Origin: Gilvimarinus algae | Lineage (GTDB): Bacteria; Pseudomonadota; Gammaproteobacteria; Pseudomonadales; Cellvibrionaceae | DNA length: 64,000 nt | Assembly (NCBI RefSeq): GCF_030518215.1 | Contig: NZ_JAULRT010000031.1 | Coordinates: 105,291 to 169,290, forward strand | Direction: 5' to 3' | In this document: piece after piece, positions 17,466 through 25,670 of the stretch | Layout: each line of letters starts with the position of its first letter | Numbering within the stretch: position 1 is the stretch's first letter | The notes under the pieces: generated by a model | What the model was told of the DNA's origin: nothing | Seen by the model: only the letters and a program-made list of their open reading frames with translations | The model's database searches: none | Program-made: the position numbers and the translations under genes

Positions 17466-19828
17466 CGCGCATAGCGCTTGAGCAGTGTGGGCAAGAGCGT
17501 GAGGTCTGCCAGGAGGGCGATGGACATGGCCAGACCCGATAGCAAGCCGAACTGAACGCTGGGGATAAAGTCGGAAAACAGCAGCAGGGAAAACCCCAGC
17601 ACAATAATCAAGGTTGTGTACAACAGCGCATAGCCAACGCTTTGATGAGTGCGCCTTATGGCGCCCTCGCGGCCGGTTTCTTCGCGGTAGCGGTGCATGT
17701 AATGGATGGTGTCGTCGACCGCAATGCCCATGGCAATGGAGGCAATGGTCATGGTCATCAAATCGAGAGGAATGCCTGCCCAGCCCATAACACCCAGTAC
17801 GGAAACCGTAGTGGCCACATTGGGCACAAGGCCAATCAGGGCCAGCCTGAACGAGCGGAAAATGGCCCAGAAGGCAAGGCCCAGAGCGATATACACCAGA
17901 CCCAGCGACAGTATTTGTGAACGAAACAGCTTCTGCAGAATGTTCTGGTAGAGCATGAAAAGGCCCGTCAGCTGGTAGTCGCTTTCGGGAATGTCCAAGG
18001 CGTTCATGTCGGCTTTGAGCTCCTCAATCAGCGCCTGGCGATTGAGTCCTTCGGTGGTGTCCTGAATGCGCGTACTGACGCGGAACTGGTGGTGCTCATT
18101 GTTGTAGTAAGAACCCAACAAACTGTCGCGCAGGTCCTTGTCCAGTGTCCAGTAAACCGCGTTGATCTCGTACTCTGTTAATGGCTTGCCGGCGTTGATC
18201 TGTTTGGCGAGCTCGGTAAAGTTGACCACCGACAGAGTGTCACCACTGGCTTGGTAGTCGGTCAGGGCGGACTGTATCAACTGTAGCCGTTGAATTTGCT
18301 CAGCGGTAAAGTCCAGATCGGTGTTTTGTGGTTTAGTTGGGGAGTAGGTAATGTCCAGGGCTGTGGTGCCGCCGAACTGCTGATCGATAAAGCTCAGCTC
18401 TTTGTGTACTTGGGTTGACTCTTTGAAATAGTTGATAAAGCTGTTCTCAACCGACAGGCGGGCCAGGCCCAGTGCTAGCGCGACGACCAGGATCAAGCTG
18501 GTGGAGATAATCAGTTTGCCGCGCTTTTCCGCTGCCTGAGCGAGCGCTGCCATCACGCGTTGGCTGATGGCGGGTGTTTTTCCGGGCTTTTCCCGTTTGA
18601 AAAAAACCAGCAGTGCCGGAAACAACAGCAGGCTGGTGGTGATAGACACCGCCATGGCGATGATCATCATCCAGCCAAACGCCATGACGGGCTGGATGTC
18701 GGTCAATAACAAAGAGGCAAAGCCCACCGAGGTGGTGAGGCCGGCGTAGAGGCAGGGTTTGAACTTGCGAGCCAGGGTGGCGCTCAGCAGTTGCTTTTGG
18801 GTCCAGTCCTTTTCCTGGTCGCGGTACTCGCGGTACTGCACAATCAAGTGCACGACAATCGCGAGCGTGAGAATCAGTTGCAGGGCGACAAAGTTGGCCG
18901 AGATAACCGTAGCCTTGAAGCCCAGTGCGCCAAACAAGCCCAGCGTCATGACCACACTGCAGATACAGCAAGCGGCAGTGACGATGATCCAGCGTGGCCG
19001 CTTAAACAGAATCAACAGCAACAGAACAATCATCGCCGCAATGGCGCTGCCAAAAATCAGCAGGTCATTTTTGATGATGTTGATCAGCTGATAGCCCAGA
19101 GCGTGGGCGCCGCCGATGTACAAATTCGCCTCCGCCTGATAGGGAGCGATGATACGCCGGATCTCATCGATTTCGCGGTTGCGTGTTGCAGTCAGTTGTT
19201 TTTCGATGGGCTCTGCTTGTGCCTGGAGCGCTTCGAGTTGTGTCTTCTCCGCTTGAGAGAGCTCGCGCTCCAGCATTGTTTCCTGCAGGCGGGTAATGCC
19301 CTGCTGTATTTCCTCAAGTTCCGGGTGTGGCTTAAAGAGCAGTTGGATGCCCGTGGCACTCTGGTCGCGATTGATGACCAGATCCTCGTAGATGGGGTGG
19401 CCTTCAAAGGTCTCTGCCAGCTCCTCTGGGGTGAAGTTCTTTTCCGCGATCGTCCAGCTGTCGGCGGTGCCGGCACTGAGACCACCCTTGGCCAGGCTCA
19501 GAAGCGGAATATTCAAAATGGAGCGAACTGATTCCACTCGGTCGATGCGCTCGAATGCCTCGGTTAAGGCCTGTATGTCACTAAAACTCTTCTCAGACAA
19601 TACTTGATGCTTTGTCGGCTCATAGGCCACCAACAGAAATTCCTGCGGAGCGAAGCGGGCGTCAGCTACACGCGTTTTCAGGTACAGTTCGTTGTTCTTG
19701 GTGAGCAAGGTGTCGGCAGAAGCATCGATGGTAAAACGCGTTGCCTGCCAGGCCAGCAGCGCGGTGATCACCCCAAAAATCAACAGGATCAGTTTGCTGT
19801 GGCGCACGGCCAGGGCGCTATTGTTCAT
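17462..19828 (-). CDS. RND-superfamily (MMPL/HAE3-type) exporter
   Basis: 788 residues from the ATG at 19828, 11 bases inside the end of mlaA. The layout is one membrane helix near the N-terminus, a large periplasmic loop (about 40-250, coiled-coil-rich around ERELSQAEKTQLEALQAQ), five helices, a second loop (from about 455) and a final helix bundle with VDDTIHYMHRYRE, a typical RND helix-4-like motif. COG1033-type proteins of this build move lipids or hydrophobic compounds. Coupling to mlaA suggests work on phospholipid or sterol-like lipids between the membranes; this is inference. Confidence 0.85.
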   Translation of the reverse strand: MNNSALAVRHSKLILLIFGVITALLAWQATRFTIDASADTLLTKNNELYLKTRVADARFAPQEFLLVAYEPTKHQVLSEKSFSDIQALTEAFERIDRVESVRSILNIPLLSLAKGGLSAGTADSWTIAEKNFTPEELAETFEGHPIYEDLVINRDQSATGIQLLFKPHPELEEIQQGITRLQETMLERELSQAEKTQLEALQAQAEPIEKQLTATRNREIDEIRRIIAPYQAEANLYIGGAHALGYQLINIIKNDLLIFGSAIAAMIVLLLLILFKRPRWIIVTAACCICSVVMTLGLFGALGFKATVISANFVALQLILTLAIVVHLIVQYREYRDQEKDWTQKQLLSATLARKFKPCLYAGLTTSVGFASLLLTDIQPVMAFGWMMIIAMAVSITTSLLLFPALLVFFKREKPGKTPAISQRVMAALAQAAEKRGKLIISTSLILVVALALGLARLSVENSFINYFKESTQVHKELSFIDQQFGGTTALDITYSPTKPQNTDLDFTAEQIQRLQLIQSALTDYQASGDTLSVVNFTELAKQINAGKPLTEYEINAVYWTLDKDLRDSLLGSYYNNEHHQFRVSTRIQDTTEGLNRQALIEELKADMNALDIPESDYQLTGLFMLYQNILQKLFRSQILSLGLVYIALGLAFWAIFRSFRLALIGLVPNVATTVSVLGVMGWAGIPLDLMTMTIASIAMGIAVDDTIHYMHRYREETGREGAIRRTHQSVGYALLYTTLIIVLGFSLLLFSDFIPSVQFGLLSGLAMSIALLADLTLLPTLLKRYAR

Positions 19829-20666
19829 CGGCGGCGCCCTGGTAGTCGGCATCGCGCATCACGCTTTGCAGATAGAGGTTGCGAAACAGTATGTAAGGAT
19901 CATCGCTTTTCTCGCGCAGTGCTTCGTAGCGCTCGGCGTCGCTGGCGTAATCCTGGAGAAAATCAAACGTTTTCACACCGTATTTTTCCGGATTTTCCAT
20001 CAGGTAGGTGATGGGGTTGAGGAAATAGTCGGTGATGGCGGACATGCCGTCGCGCAGATCGGAGGGACCGAAAAAGGGCAGCACCAGATAGACGCCGTAG
20101 CCCGCACCGTATTTCATCAGGGTGTCGTCAAAGTGGGCTTCGGCACGCTGGAGACCGAACCACGCGTCGGCGGGGTCGAAGAGCCCGGCCAGACCCAGGG
20201 TAGAATTAATCACAAAGCGGGCTAGGTTGCGACAGGCGAGGCGACCTTCGAGCTGCAGCACGTTGTTGACCAGGTAGATGGGCGTTTTCAGGTTGTAGAA
20301 AAAGTTGGTGACGCTGTTGCGCACCGGTAATGGCACTGCTTTGACGTAGCCGTTCGCCAGGGGGATGAGCGCGTAGCGGTAGACGGTATCATTGAAGGTG
20401 AACATGGCCCGGTTAAAGCCTATAAATGGGTCGTTGTAGTCCAGGTAGGACACCACCGTTGGCTCCACATCGGGTATGCCCTCGGGTGCGTCAATCACCT
20501 TTACGCCGTTATCTACCTCACTGGCCGGCACCTCCAGGGGCACATAGCGTCGGCCGACGTCTTCCTGGGGTTGGTTGACGCTGGCGCACCCCGACCCCAG
20601 AAGCAGCAGGAGGCAGAGGTAAAGCCAGTTGGTAATCCTTGGTACTGTTATCGATCCGCTGGCCAT
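19818..20666 (-). CDS. mlaA: MlaA (VacJ) family outer-membrane lipoprotein
   Basis: 282 residues from the ATG at 20666 (GGATAAG upstream); the frame is open back to 20717. Signal peptide with lipobox LGSGC (Cys near 27). The family core is clear: DPFIGFNRAMFTFND, ANFFYNL-type NSVTNFFYNLKTPI, and FGPSDLRDG. MlaA removes misplaced phospholipids from the outer leaflet of the outer membrane. Here it is coupled by overlap to an RND-type exporter rather than to the MlaFEDCB importer, which is not in the window. Confidence 0.92.
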   Translation of the reverse strand: MASGSITVPRITNWLYLCLLLLLGSGCASVNQPQEDVGRRYVPLEVPASEVDNGVKVIDAPEGIPDVEPTVVSYLDYNDPFIGFNRAMFTFNDTVYRYALIPLANGYVKAVPLPVRNSVTNFFYNLKTPIYLVNNVLQLEGRLACRNLARFVINSTLGLAGLFDPADAWFGLQRAEAHFDDTLMKYGAGYGVYLVLPFFGPSDLRDGMSAITDYFLNPITYLMENPEKYGVKTFDFLQDYASDAERYEALREKSDDPYILFRNLYLQSVMRDADYQGAADEQ

Positions 20667-20830
20667 AGGGCTTATCCATTGTTGATATCCCTGTGCTAAC
20701 AGCAAGTGGTATGCCACGCCAACCGGTGGCGTGTGTAGCGGGTTTTGGCGCTTCGCCGAGCTAAAGCCATGGCGGAAACTACATTGTCTTGTAACTTCTA
20801 CGAAAGTTGGGCGTGGGTCGGTCAGCGGTC

Positions 20831-20855
20831 AGAAAAAAGGGCGGCAGCGCCGCCC
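20831..20855 (-). terminator. Rho-independent terminator after the OmpA-type gene
   Basis: Read on the minus strand, GGGCGGC and GCCGCCC pair around a 3-base loop and are followed by TTTTTT. It lies 40 bases after the OmpA-family stop codon. Confidence 0.85.
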
Positions 20856-20896
20856 AAGAGGGTGTCCAGGAGTGACAACGATTATTGAGAGGTGAT

Positions 20897-21583
20897 TCAG
20901 TGCGCCTTAGCGACCTCCTGCTCTGAGCTGCGGTTGAGGATTTGGATGTCCACGCGCCGCTCCAGCGCGTAGGTTTCGTAGTCGCCGCTACTGGCCTGGG
21001 TGACCGAGGCGCCGTGGGCGTTGAGCTCAATGCGTGAGTCCTGCACCCCAGCGCTTACCAGCGCTTCGCGTACGGCGCGGGCACGGTATTGCGATAGCAC
21101 ATTGTTGTATTCGTCCGTGCCGCGAGGGTCGGCGTAACCGTCGAGCCGGACCACGAGCTCAGGGTTTTCCACCAGAAATTTCGCCAAGGTGTTCAGTGCC
21201 TGGCGATTTTGCGGCGTGAGGGTGTCCTCGCCGGTTTTGAACATCACCTGCAGCTCCAGCTGGTCGAGGGTGATGGTTTCAAATTCGCTGATGCTGGTGT
21301 GGGCGGCGTGCAACTGCCGGGTCACGTCTCTCAGCTCGGCTTGGGTGGTGTGAAATTGCTGCTCAAGCAGGCGTGCTTCTTCGTTGTTTTCCATTTGTTC
21401 ACTGACGTAAATAGTGCCGACAAAAGCCGCCAGCATGCCCACCGGGCCGCCCACCAGAGCGCCGGTGAGAAGTCCGGCAGTGGCGACGCCAGCTTGTTTG
21501 GTTTCCAGGCTGGCGGCCTGGGTGATCTGTGGGTTGAAGGCTGTGGTGGCAATGATGGCAGAGGCCAAAATGGCTTTTTTCAT
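20897..21583 (-). CDS. OmpA-family protein with glycine-zipper segment
   Basis: 228 residues. A signal peptide ends near TQAA. Residues about 32-60 form a glycine-rich hydrophobic segment (AGLLTGALVGGPVGMLAAFVG), probably membrane-embedded. A short coiled coil (65-95) follows, and the C-terminal OmpA domain (about 108-215) has the peptidoglycan-binding core VRLDGYADPRGTDEYNNVLS and ALERRVDI. The order resembles the sortase-associated protein PdsO, but no sortase gene is near. It probably tethers the envelope to peptidoglycan. It has its own terminator and is monocistronic. Confidence 0.85.
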   Translation of the reverse strand: MKKAILASAIIATTAFNPQITQAASLETKQAGVATAGLLTGALVGGPVGMLAAFVGTIYVSEQMENNEEARLLEQQFHTTQAELRDVTRQLHAAHTSISEFETITLDQLELQVMFKTGEDTLTPQNRQALNTLAKFLVENPELVVRLDGYADPRGTDEYNNVLSQYRARAVREALVSAGVQDSRIELNAHGASVTQASSGDYETYALERRVDIQILNRSSEQEVAKAH

Positions 21584-21741
21584 GGTAGTGCTCCTGTAAA
21601 AACAGTGGGTTTGTCTGTGTCTTCAGGAGTTATTTAACCGCTGCAAAAGGGCAGGGCTGTGGCGCAATTAAGGCAAGTCAGCGAGCAATTGTGGTGAATA
21701 GTGGCGGGCGCAAGTCATGGCGCACAGTGGCGCCTGAGCTT

Positions 21742-21777
21742 AAAAAAACCGCCGCACCGTTGAGGGGAGTGCAGCGG
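21742..21777 (-). terminator. Rho-independent terminator after yebG
   Basis: On the minus strand CCGCTGCAC pairs with GTGCGGCGG (one G-U pair) and is followed by seven Ts. It lies about 95 bases past the yebG stop. Confidence 0.7.
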
Positions 21778-21871
21778 TGAAAAAGCGGCAGCGCGTTGTG
21801 GAAGCGGTGCGCGGCCGCGAGCGCCGTGTGGAGTGATGGAGTGGAAGCCATCCGGCGCGTGGTGATGGGTA

Positions 21872-22150
21872 TTACTGGTTGGCTACCAGCGGGGTAACGC
21901 TTGCGTCGTCGTCCTCTTCGAGCAGTGCCTCTGGTTTGCCTTTGCAGGCCTTGGCCAGTAGCTCACTCTTGCCTGCCAGCAGCAGGCCTATGGCCTCGCT
22001 GTGCTCTTCGCTGATGCCCTTGACCGAGCGCTCAATCAAATCGGTGATATTGGCAGCCAGCTCCAGCATTTTATCGTGGGCTTCTGCGGCTTTTTTGTCT
22101 TCAAACATCTTTCCATCCCGGTCACATTTCCAGACGGCGACTACAGCCAT
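21872..22150 (-). CDS. yebG: YebG family SOS-induced protein
   Basis: 92 residues from the ATG at 22150, with GGAGG 5 bases upstream; the frame runs further 5' but through the SOS box. The pattern MAVVAVWKCDRDGKMFEDK, then HDKMLELAANITDLIE and an acidic tail matches YebG, a small DNA-damage-inducible protein of unknown mechanism. The length is close to that of E. coli (96). A LexA site lies about 23 bases before the start, so LexA control is well supported. Confidence 0.88.
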   Translation of the reverse strand: MAVVAVWKCDRDGKMFEDKKAAEAHDKMLELAANITDLIERSVKGISEEHSEAIGLLLAGKSELLAKACKGKPEALLEEDDDASVTPLVANQ

Positions 22151-22166
22151 AATTAACCTCCATTGC

Positions 22167-22194
22167 AATATACTGTTTTTATGTACAGTATATT
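22167..22194 (-). promoter_or_regulatory. SOS box (LexA operator) of yebG
   Basis: AATATACTGT and ACAGTATATT form a perfect 10-base inverted repeat around 8 bases. The core CTGT-N8-ACAG (22173-22188) is the gammaproteobacterial LexA consensus. It lies between the yebG start and the end of the PepSY gene. Confidence 0.92.
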
Positions 22195-22209
22195 GGCTGT
22201 AGGGTGCTG

Positions 22210-23394
22210 TCAAGCAATAATGAAGGGGAGGCTAAGGCCCAGGCTCAGCAGTATCAGGGCCAGCTGCAGCCAGCGGCTGCGGCCGATCTGCCGCCAGGCC
22301 GCTGTTGGGGCGGGGCCTGTTCGTCGGCTGCCCAGACGCAGGGCACAGAGCCAGACGCCGCTGGCTGACAGAAGTGTCATGGCCATGCCCCAGATAAACC
22401 AGACGATTTTGCTGGTGTAGCCAGCAAAGGTCCCAAAGTGCAGCGGGTCGGCGGCCTCGGCAATGCGTTGATGCGCGGTCAACTGCTCCCCTTTGACTTG
22501 ACCGACAATGCGTTGGCTGTGGGCATCCACGGCGATGGTGTTGGCCCGGTTGCGCACCAGCAGGGCAGTCGCCTGCCCCTGTAGCAGCAGTGGTTTCCCT
22601 TCGCTTAGGAGAATGTGTTTTAGCGCAAATTCCGGATTTTGCGCCAGCGCTTGGTCAATGGCTCGGGTAAGGGTGGGAGCGCCCCTCGGTTGGCTGGTGC
22701 TGGCGTATTCCGGCAAAAGACGAGAGGCTGGCGCTGCGGCGCCGCCCCAGCGTTCAATCAGATACCACAGGCCGGTGATGGCGATCAAGGCAATAAAAGG
22801 TAAGCTCCAAACGCCCAGTAAACGATGCAGGTCGCCCCACCAGCGCCGCGGCGTATCGCCGCCTTTGGGCGTTTTACGAAAGCCCCGCCACCATTTTTTG
22901 TAAATAGGAAATGCCGAGGCGAGGGACAGCAGCAGCGGAATGCTCAGTAGCCCGACAATGCTTAGCCCCCACTTGAGCGGCAACATCAAATGCCGGTGGG
23001 TTTGGCGCAGGAAACGGTGGGCGTTGAACCAAGGCGCCACTCCAATCACCTCGGCGGTGTAAGGGTTGAGATAAATCCGCTGTAACTCGCCCGCTGGGTC
23101 GCGGGCGATGGCTTCAGCCGCCATGAAACTCGGTAGTTCAAGGTTTAGAGAAGTGATCGTCCATTCGGGATTAGCGCGGTGAGCGGCGGCCAGCAGTTCT
23201 CCGGCCGGTCGGGCGCTGGCTGCTGGTTGTGGAGTAACCCTTAGCTCGGGTGTGAGCAGCCAGTCGATCTCGTAGGCGAAGACTGCCAGGGTGCCGGTCA
23301 GTGAGACAAAAAACATTAACAGGCTAAATTTTAATCCGGCCCAGCTGTGCAGGCGAAACCACCACTGTCGATTGGGTCTGGATGATTTCGCCAT
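22210..23394 (-). CDS. PepSY-associated membrane protein, iron uptake
   Basis: 394 residues. The N-terminal RQWWFRLHSWAGLKFSLLMFFVSLTG helix opens a PepSY_TM (COG3182) protein with four main membrane segments: near residues 20-40, 135-165, 200-222 and 335-355. A further hydrophobic stretch lies at the C-terminus. PepSY-like periplasmic loops lie between them, and conserved histidines (LHSWAG, QTHRHL, LHRLLG) may bind haem or metal. Such proteins often reduce or process ferric siderophores at the inner membrane. It starts 5 bases after the TonB receptor stop, in the same operon, and so should share its Fur control. Confidence 0.85.
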   Translation of the reverse strand: MAKSSRPNRQWWFRLHSWAGLKFSLLMFFVSLTGTLAVFAYEIDWLLTPELRVTPQPAASARPAGELLAAAHRANPEWTITSLNLELPSFMAAEAIARDPAGELQRIYLNPYTAEVIGVAPWFNAHRFLRQTHRHLMLPLKWGLSIVGLLSIPLLLSLASAFPIYKKWWRGFRKTPKGGDTPRRWWGDLHRLLGVWSLPFIALIAITGLWYLIERWGGAAAPASRLLPEYASTSQPRGAPTLTRAIDQALAQNPEFALKHILLSEGKPLLLQGQATALLVRNRANTIAVDAHSQRIVGQVKGEQLTAHQRIAEAADPLHFGTFAGYTSKIVWFIWGMAMTLLSASGVWLCALRLGSRRTGPAPTAAWRQIGRSRWLQLALILLSLGLSLPFIIA

Positions 23395-23399
23395 GCGAA

Positions 23400-25538
23400 T
23401 CAGAACTCGCGACTGATGGTGGCGACCACGCGGCGCGGTTCACCGGGAAAGTGGCCGGTGCGGGTAATAAAGCCGCTCTCGGCATATTCCTCGTCGAACA
23501 GGTTGCTGACATTCAACTGAAATTTCCACTGCTCAATGGTGCTCTGCCAGCTGGCATCGAACACCGTGTAGGGTTTGACGTAGTCACCCTGAATGCCGAT
23601 TTGGTCGTCTTTGTAATCCACCCCGAAGGCCAGCGCCGAGTTGATGGCCGGGAAGTCGTAGCGGGTCCAAAGCCCGAGCAGGTTGCGCGGCGTGTTGGCA
23701 AAGCGCTCGCCCGTGGCATTGGTGATGCCGCTGGTCGCTTCCAGCACCTGAGTGTCGTTGTAGGTGTAGTTCAAGGTCATGGTCCAGTGTCGCAGCAAGT
23801 CGGCGCTCAAATCCAGTTCCATACCGCGGCTGCGTACCTTGCCAATGGCAATCAGGTCGTCTATGCCGTCGCCTCCGACATCGCCGGCCGGATCGGCCTG
23901 CAGCACATTGCGCTTTTCAATCTCGTAAGCGGCGATGTTCAGCTGCGCGCGCCCGGACCAGAGGGTCAGCTTAGTGCCGATCTCGAGGCTTTCGCTCTCT
24001 TCCGGCTTGAAGGGGCCGCCTTTTTCCGTCTCCTGGTTGGAGACGCTCTGCGGTTCAAACCCCTCACTGTAACTGGCGTAAATATTCAGATTATCGGTGA
24101 AATGGTAGACCGTGCCCAGGCGGTAAGTGAGGGCGGTATCGCTGTCTTTTTCGATGCCGCTGTCACTGTCAAAATCGTTAAAGCGCACGCTGATAAGTGC
24201 GTCCCAAGCGCTGGATAGCCCGATAAGATCCTGCATATACAGGCCCGATTGGGTGAGCCCGGATTGCGAAGCGCTCTCCCAGTCGCGCTCGTCCAGGCCG
24301 TATTGCGCGCGCGACGTCTGGCCGTACACGGGGTTGTACAGACTCAGCGGTGGTACCAGGCCGCCGGATTCAACCGGGCTGCCGCGCTTGGCTTTAAAGT
24401 CGCTGTCTTGGTCGAAGATGTCCGCGCCCGTGAGCAATTGATGGCTGATGCCGCCAGTGTTGAACTCGTAAATCAGGTTAATGTAGGCGCTGGTGCCCTC
24501 GCTGTTGCGTACCTGGTCGCGAAACTGGCGACGCATCATGTCCTCTATACCGTCGCCGTTGGAATCGTAGAGTCCCTGAGGCTCATGGTAGTTTTGCTTT
24601 TCCTGGTTGTCGTAGTAGCGCAGGGCGACATCCAGCTTTAGTTGATCGTTAAAAGCGTGCTGTAAACGCGAGTAGAAAACGTCGGCATCCAGTGTCAGAA
24701 AGTCGGTGGGTTCATTGTGGTTCCAGGTCGGCTCTACCAAAAACTCGCCGTCTTCATCCACGGGCACACCGCGCAAGCGGTTGGCCCCGAGCGTCTGTTC
24801 CACAAACGAGTATTTCAGCTGCACGCTGGTATCCATACCCGGCTGCCAAATAAAGCCCAGGTCGCCCTGGTCGTTGTCGTTGGTGGTGTGTTTGCGAAAC
24901 GGCTCTTCGGTCTCTTTGAGCATGGCGACGCGATAGCCAAAGTCGCTGTCGCCAAAAGCGCCCGTCGCCTCGACATTGACACCGGTTAACTCATAATCGC
25001 CCACTACGATTTGGGCTCGACCATAGTGCTCTAGGCTCGCTTGGCTAGTGGCGTAGTTGATCAGGCCGCCGGGGGCGCCAGCACCGTAAATGGCACCGCT
25101 GGGGCCTTTTAATACCTCCAGCCGGTCCACACCAAACAGCCGCGGCACGGTAAAACCCGCGTAGGGGTCGCCGCGCAGGCCGTCGTAGAGCACTTCGTCC
25201 TGGCGAAAACCGCGAAAGGTGATGCCCGAGTAGCTAAAGACGCTGACGCCACTGATGTCCCGGTAGAGGTCGCGGGCATCGCGAGCGCCCTGATCCTCCA
25301 TCAGTTCGGCGTTGATGATTTGCACAGAGGCCGGTACCCGCGAGAGGTCGGCATTGATGCGGGTGGAGACCGATGACTCATCGGCGCGGTAAAGGGATTG
25401 CGCCCTCCCCGTGACGACCATGGTTTCCAGTGTTGCAGCCTCGTCTTCTTGAGCGCTGGCGGGCTGGGTGAGTCCCGAGGCAAGTGCGATGGCGAGAAAC
25501 AGCGGTGACTTTTTCAGTTTAACGGGCAACTTCAGCAT
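23400..25538 (-). CDS. TonB-dependent siderophore receptor
   Basis: 712 residues from the ATG at 25538 (ATG 25547 is an alternative). The signal peptide ends near ASAQ. The TonB box is LETMVVTG (about residues 35-42). The plug follows: VPASVQIINAELMEDQGARDARDLYRDISGV, then RLEVLKGPSGAIYGAGAPGG, the siderophore-receptor signature. The barrel closes with the C-terminal strand ending in REF. The ligand is unknown; the protein is of the FhuA/FpvA type (TIGR01783 style). A Fur box lies just upstream and a PepSY membrane protein follows, both pointing to ferric iron import. Confidence 0.93.
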   Translation of the reverse strand: MLKLPVKLKKSPLFLAIALASGLTQPASAQEDEAATLETMVVTGRAQSLYRADESSVSTRINADLSRVPASVQIINAELMEDQGARDARDLYRDISGVSVFSYSGITFRGFRQDEVLYDGLRGDPYAGFTVPRLFGVDRLEVLKGPSGAIYGAGAPGGLINYATSQASLEHYGRAQIVVGDYELTGVNVEATGAFGDSDFGYRVAMLKETEEPFRKHTTNDNDQGDLGFIWQPGMDTSVQLKYSFVEQTLGANRLRGVPVDEDGEFLVEPTWNHNEPTDFLTLDADVFYSRLQHAFNDQLKLDVALRYYDNQEKQNYHEPQGLYDSNGDGIEDMMRRQFRDQVRNSEGTSAYINLIYEFNTGGISHQLLTGADIFDQDSDFKAKRGSPVESGGLVPPLSLYNPVYGQTSRAQYGLDERDWESASQSGLTQSGLYMQDLIGLSSAWDALISVRFNDFDSDSGIEKDSDTALTYRLGTVYHFTDNLNIYASYSEGFEPQSVSNQETEKGGPFKPEESESLEIGTKLTLWSGRAQLNIAAYEIEKRNVLQADPAGDVGGDGIDDLIAIGKVRSRGMELDLSADLLRHWTMTLNYTYNDTQVLEATSGITNATGERFANTPRNLLGLWTRYDFPAINSALAFGVDYKDDQIGIQGDYVKPYTVFDASWQSTIEQWKFQLNVSNLFDEEYAESGFITRTGHFPGEPRRVVATISREF

Positions 25539-25565
25539 AACGGGCATCCACTTTACGAAATTTTT

Positions 25566-25584
25566 GCAAATGGTAAGTATTATC
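25566..25584 (-). promoter_or_regulatory. Fur box
   Basis: On the minus strand GATAATACTTACCATTTGC matches the 19-base Fur consensus GATAATGATAATCATTATC at 13 positions, including the whole first hexamer. It lies 27 bases before the siderophore receptor start. It is also near the divergent murJ start at 25671. Confidence 0.7.
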
Positions 25585-25670
25585 AGGTGCGTTTGCAATG
25601 GCGGCGCTGTTCAATGATGCCGGTGACGTGGATAATGGCGCTCTCGCTAGCGCCTCTGGATTAGAACCAC

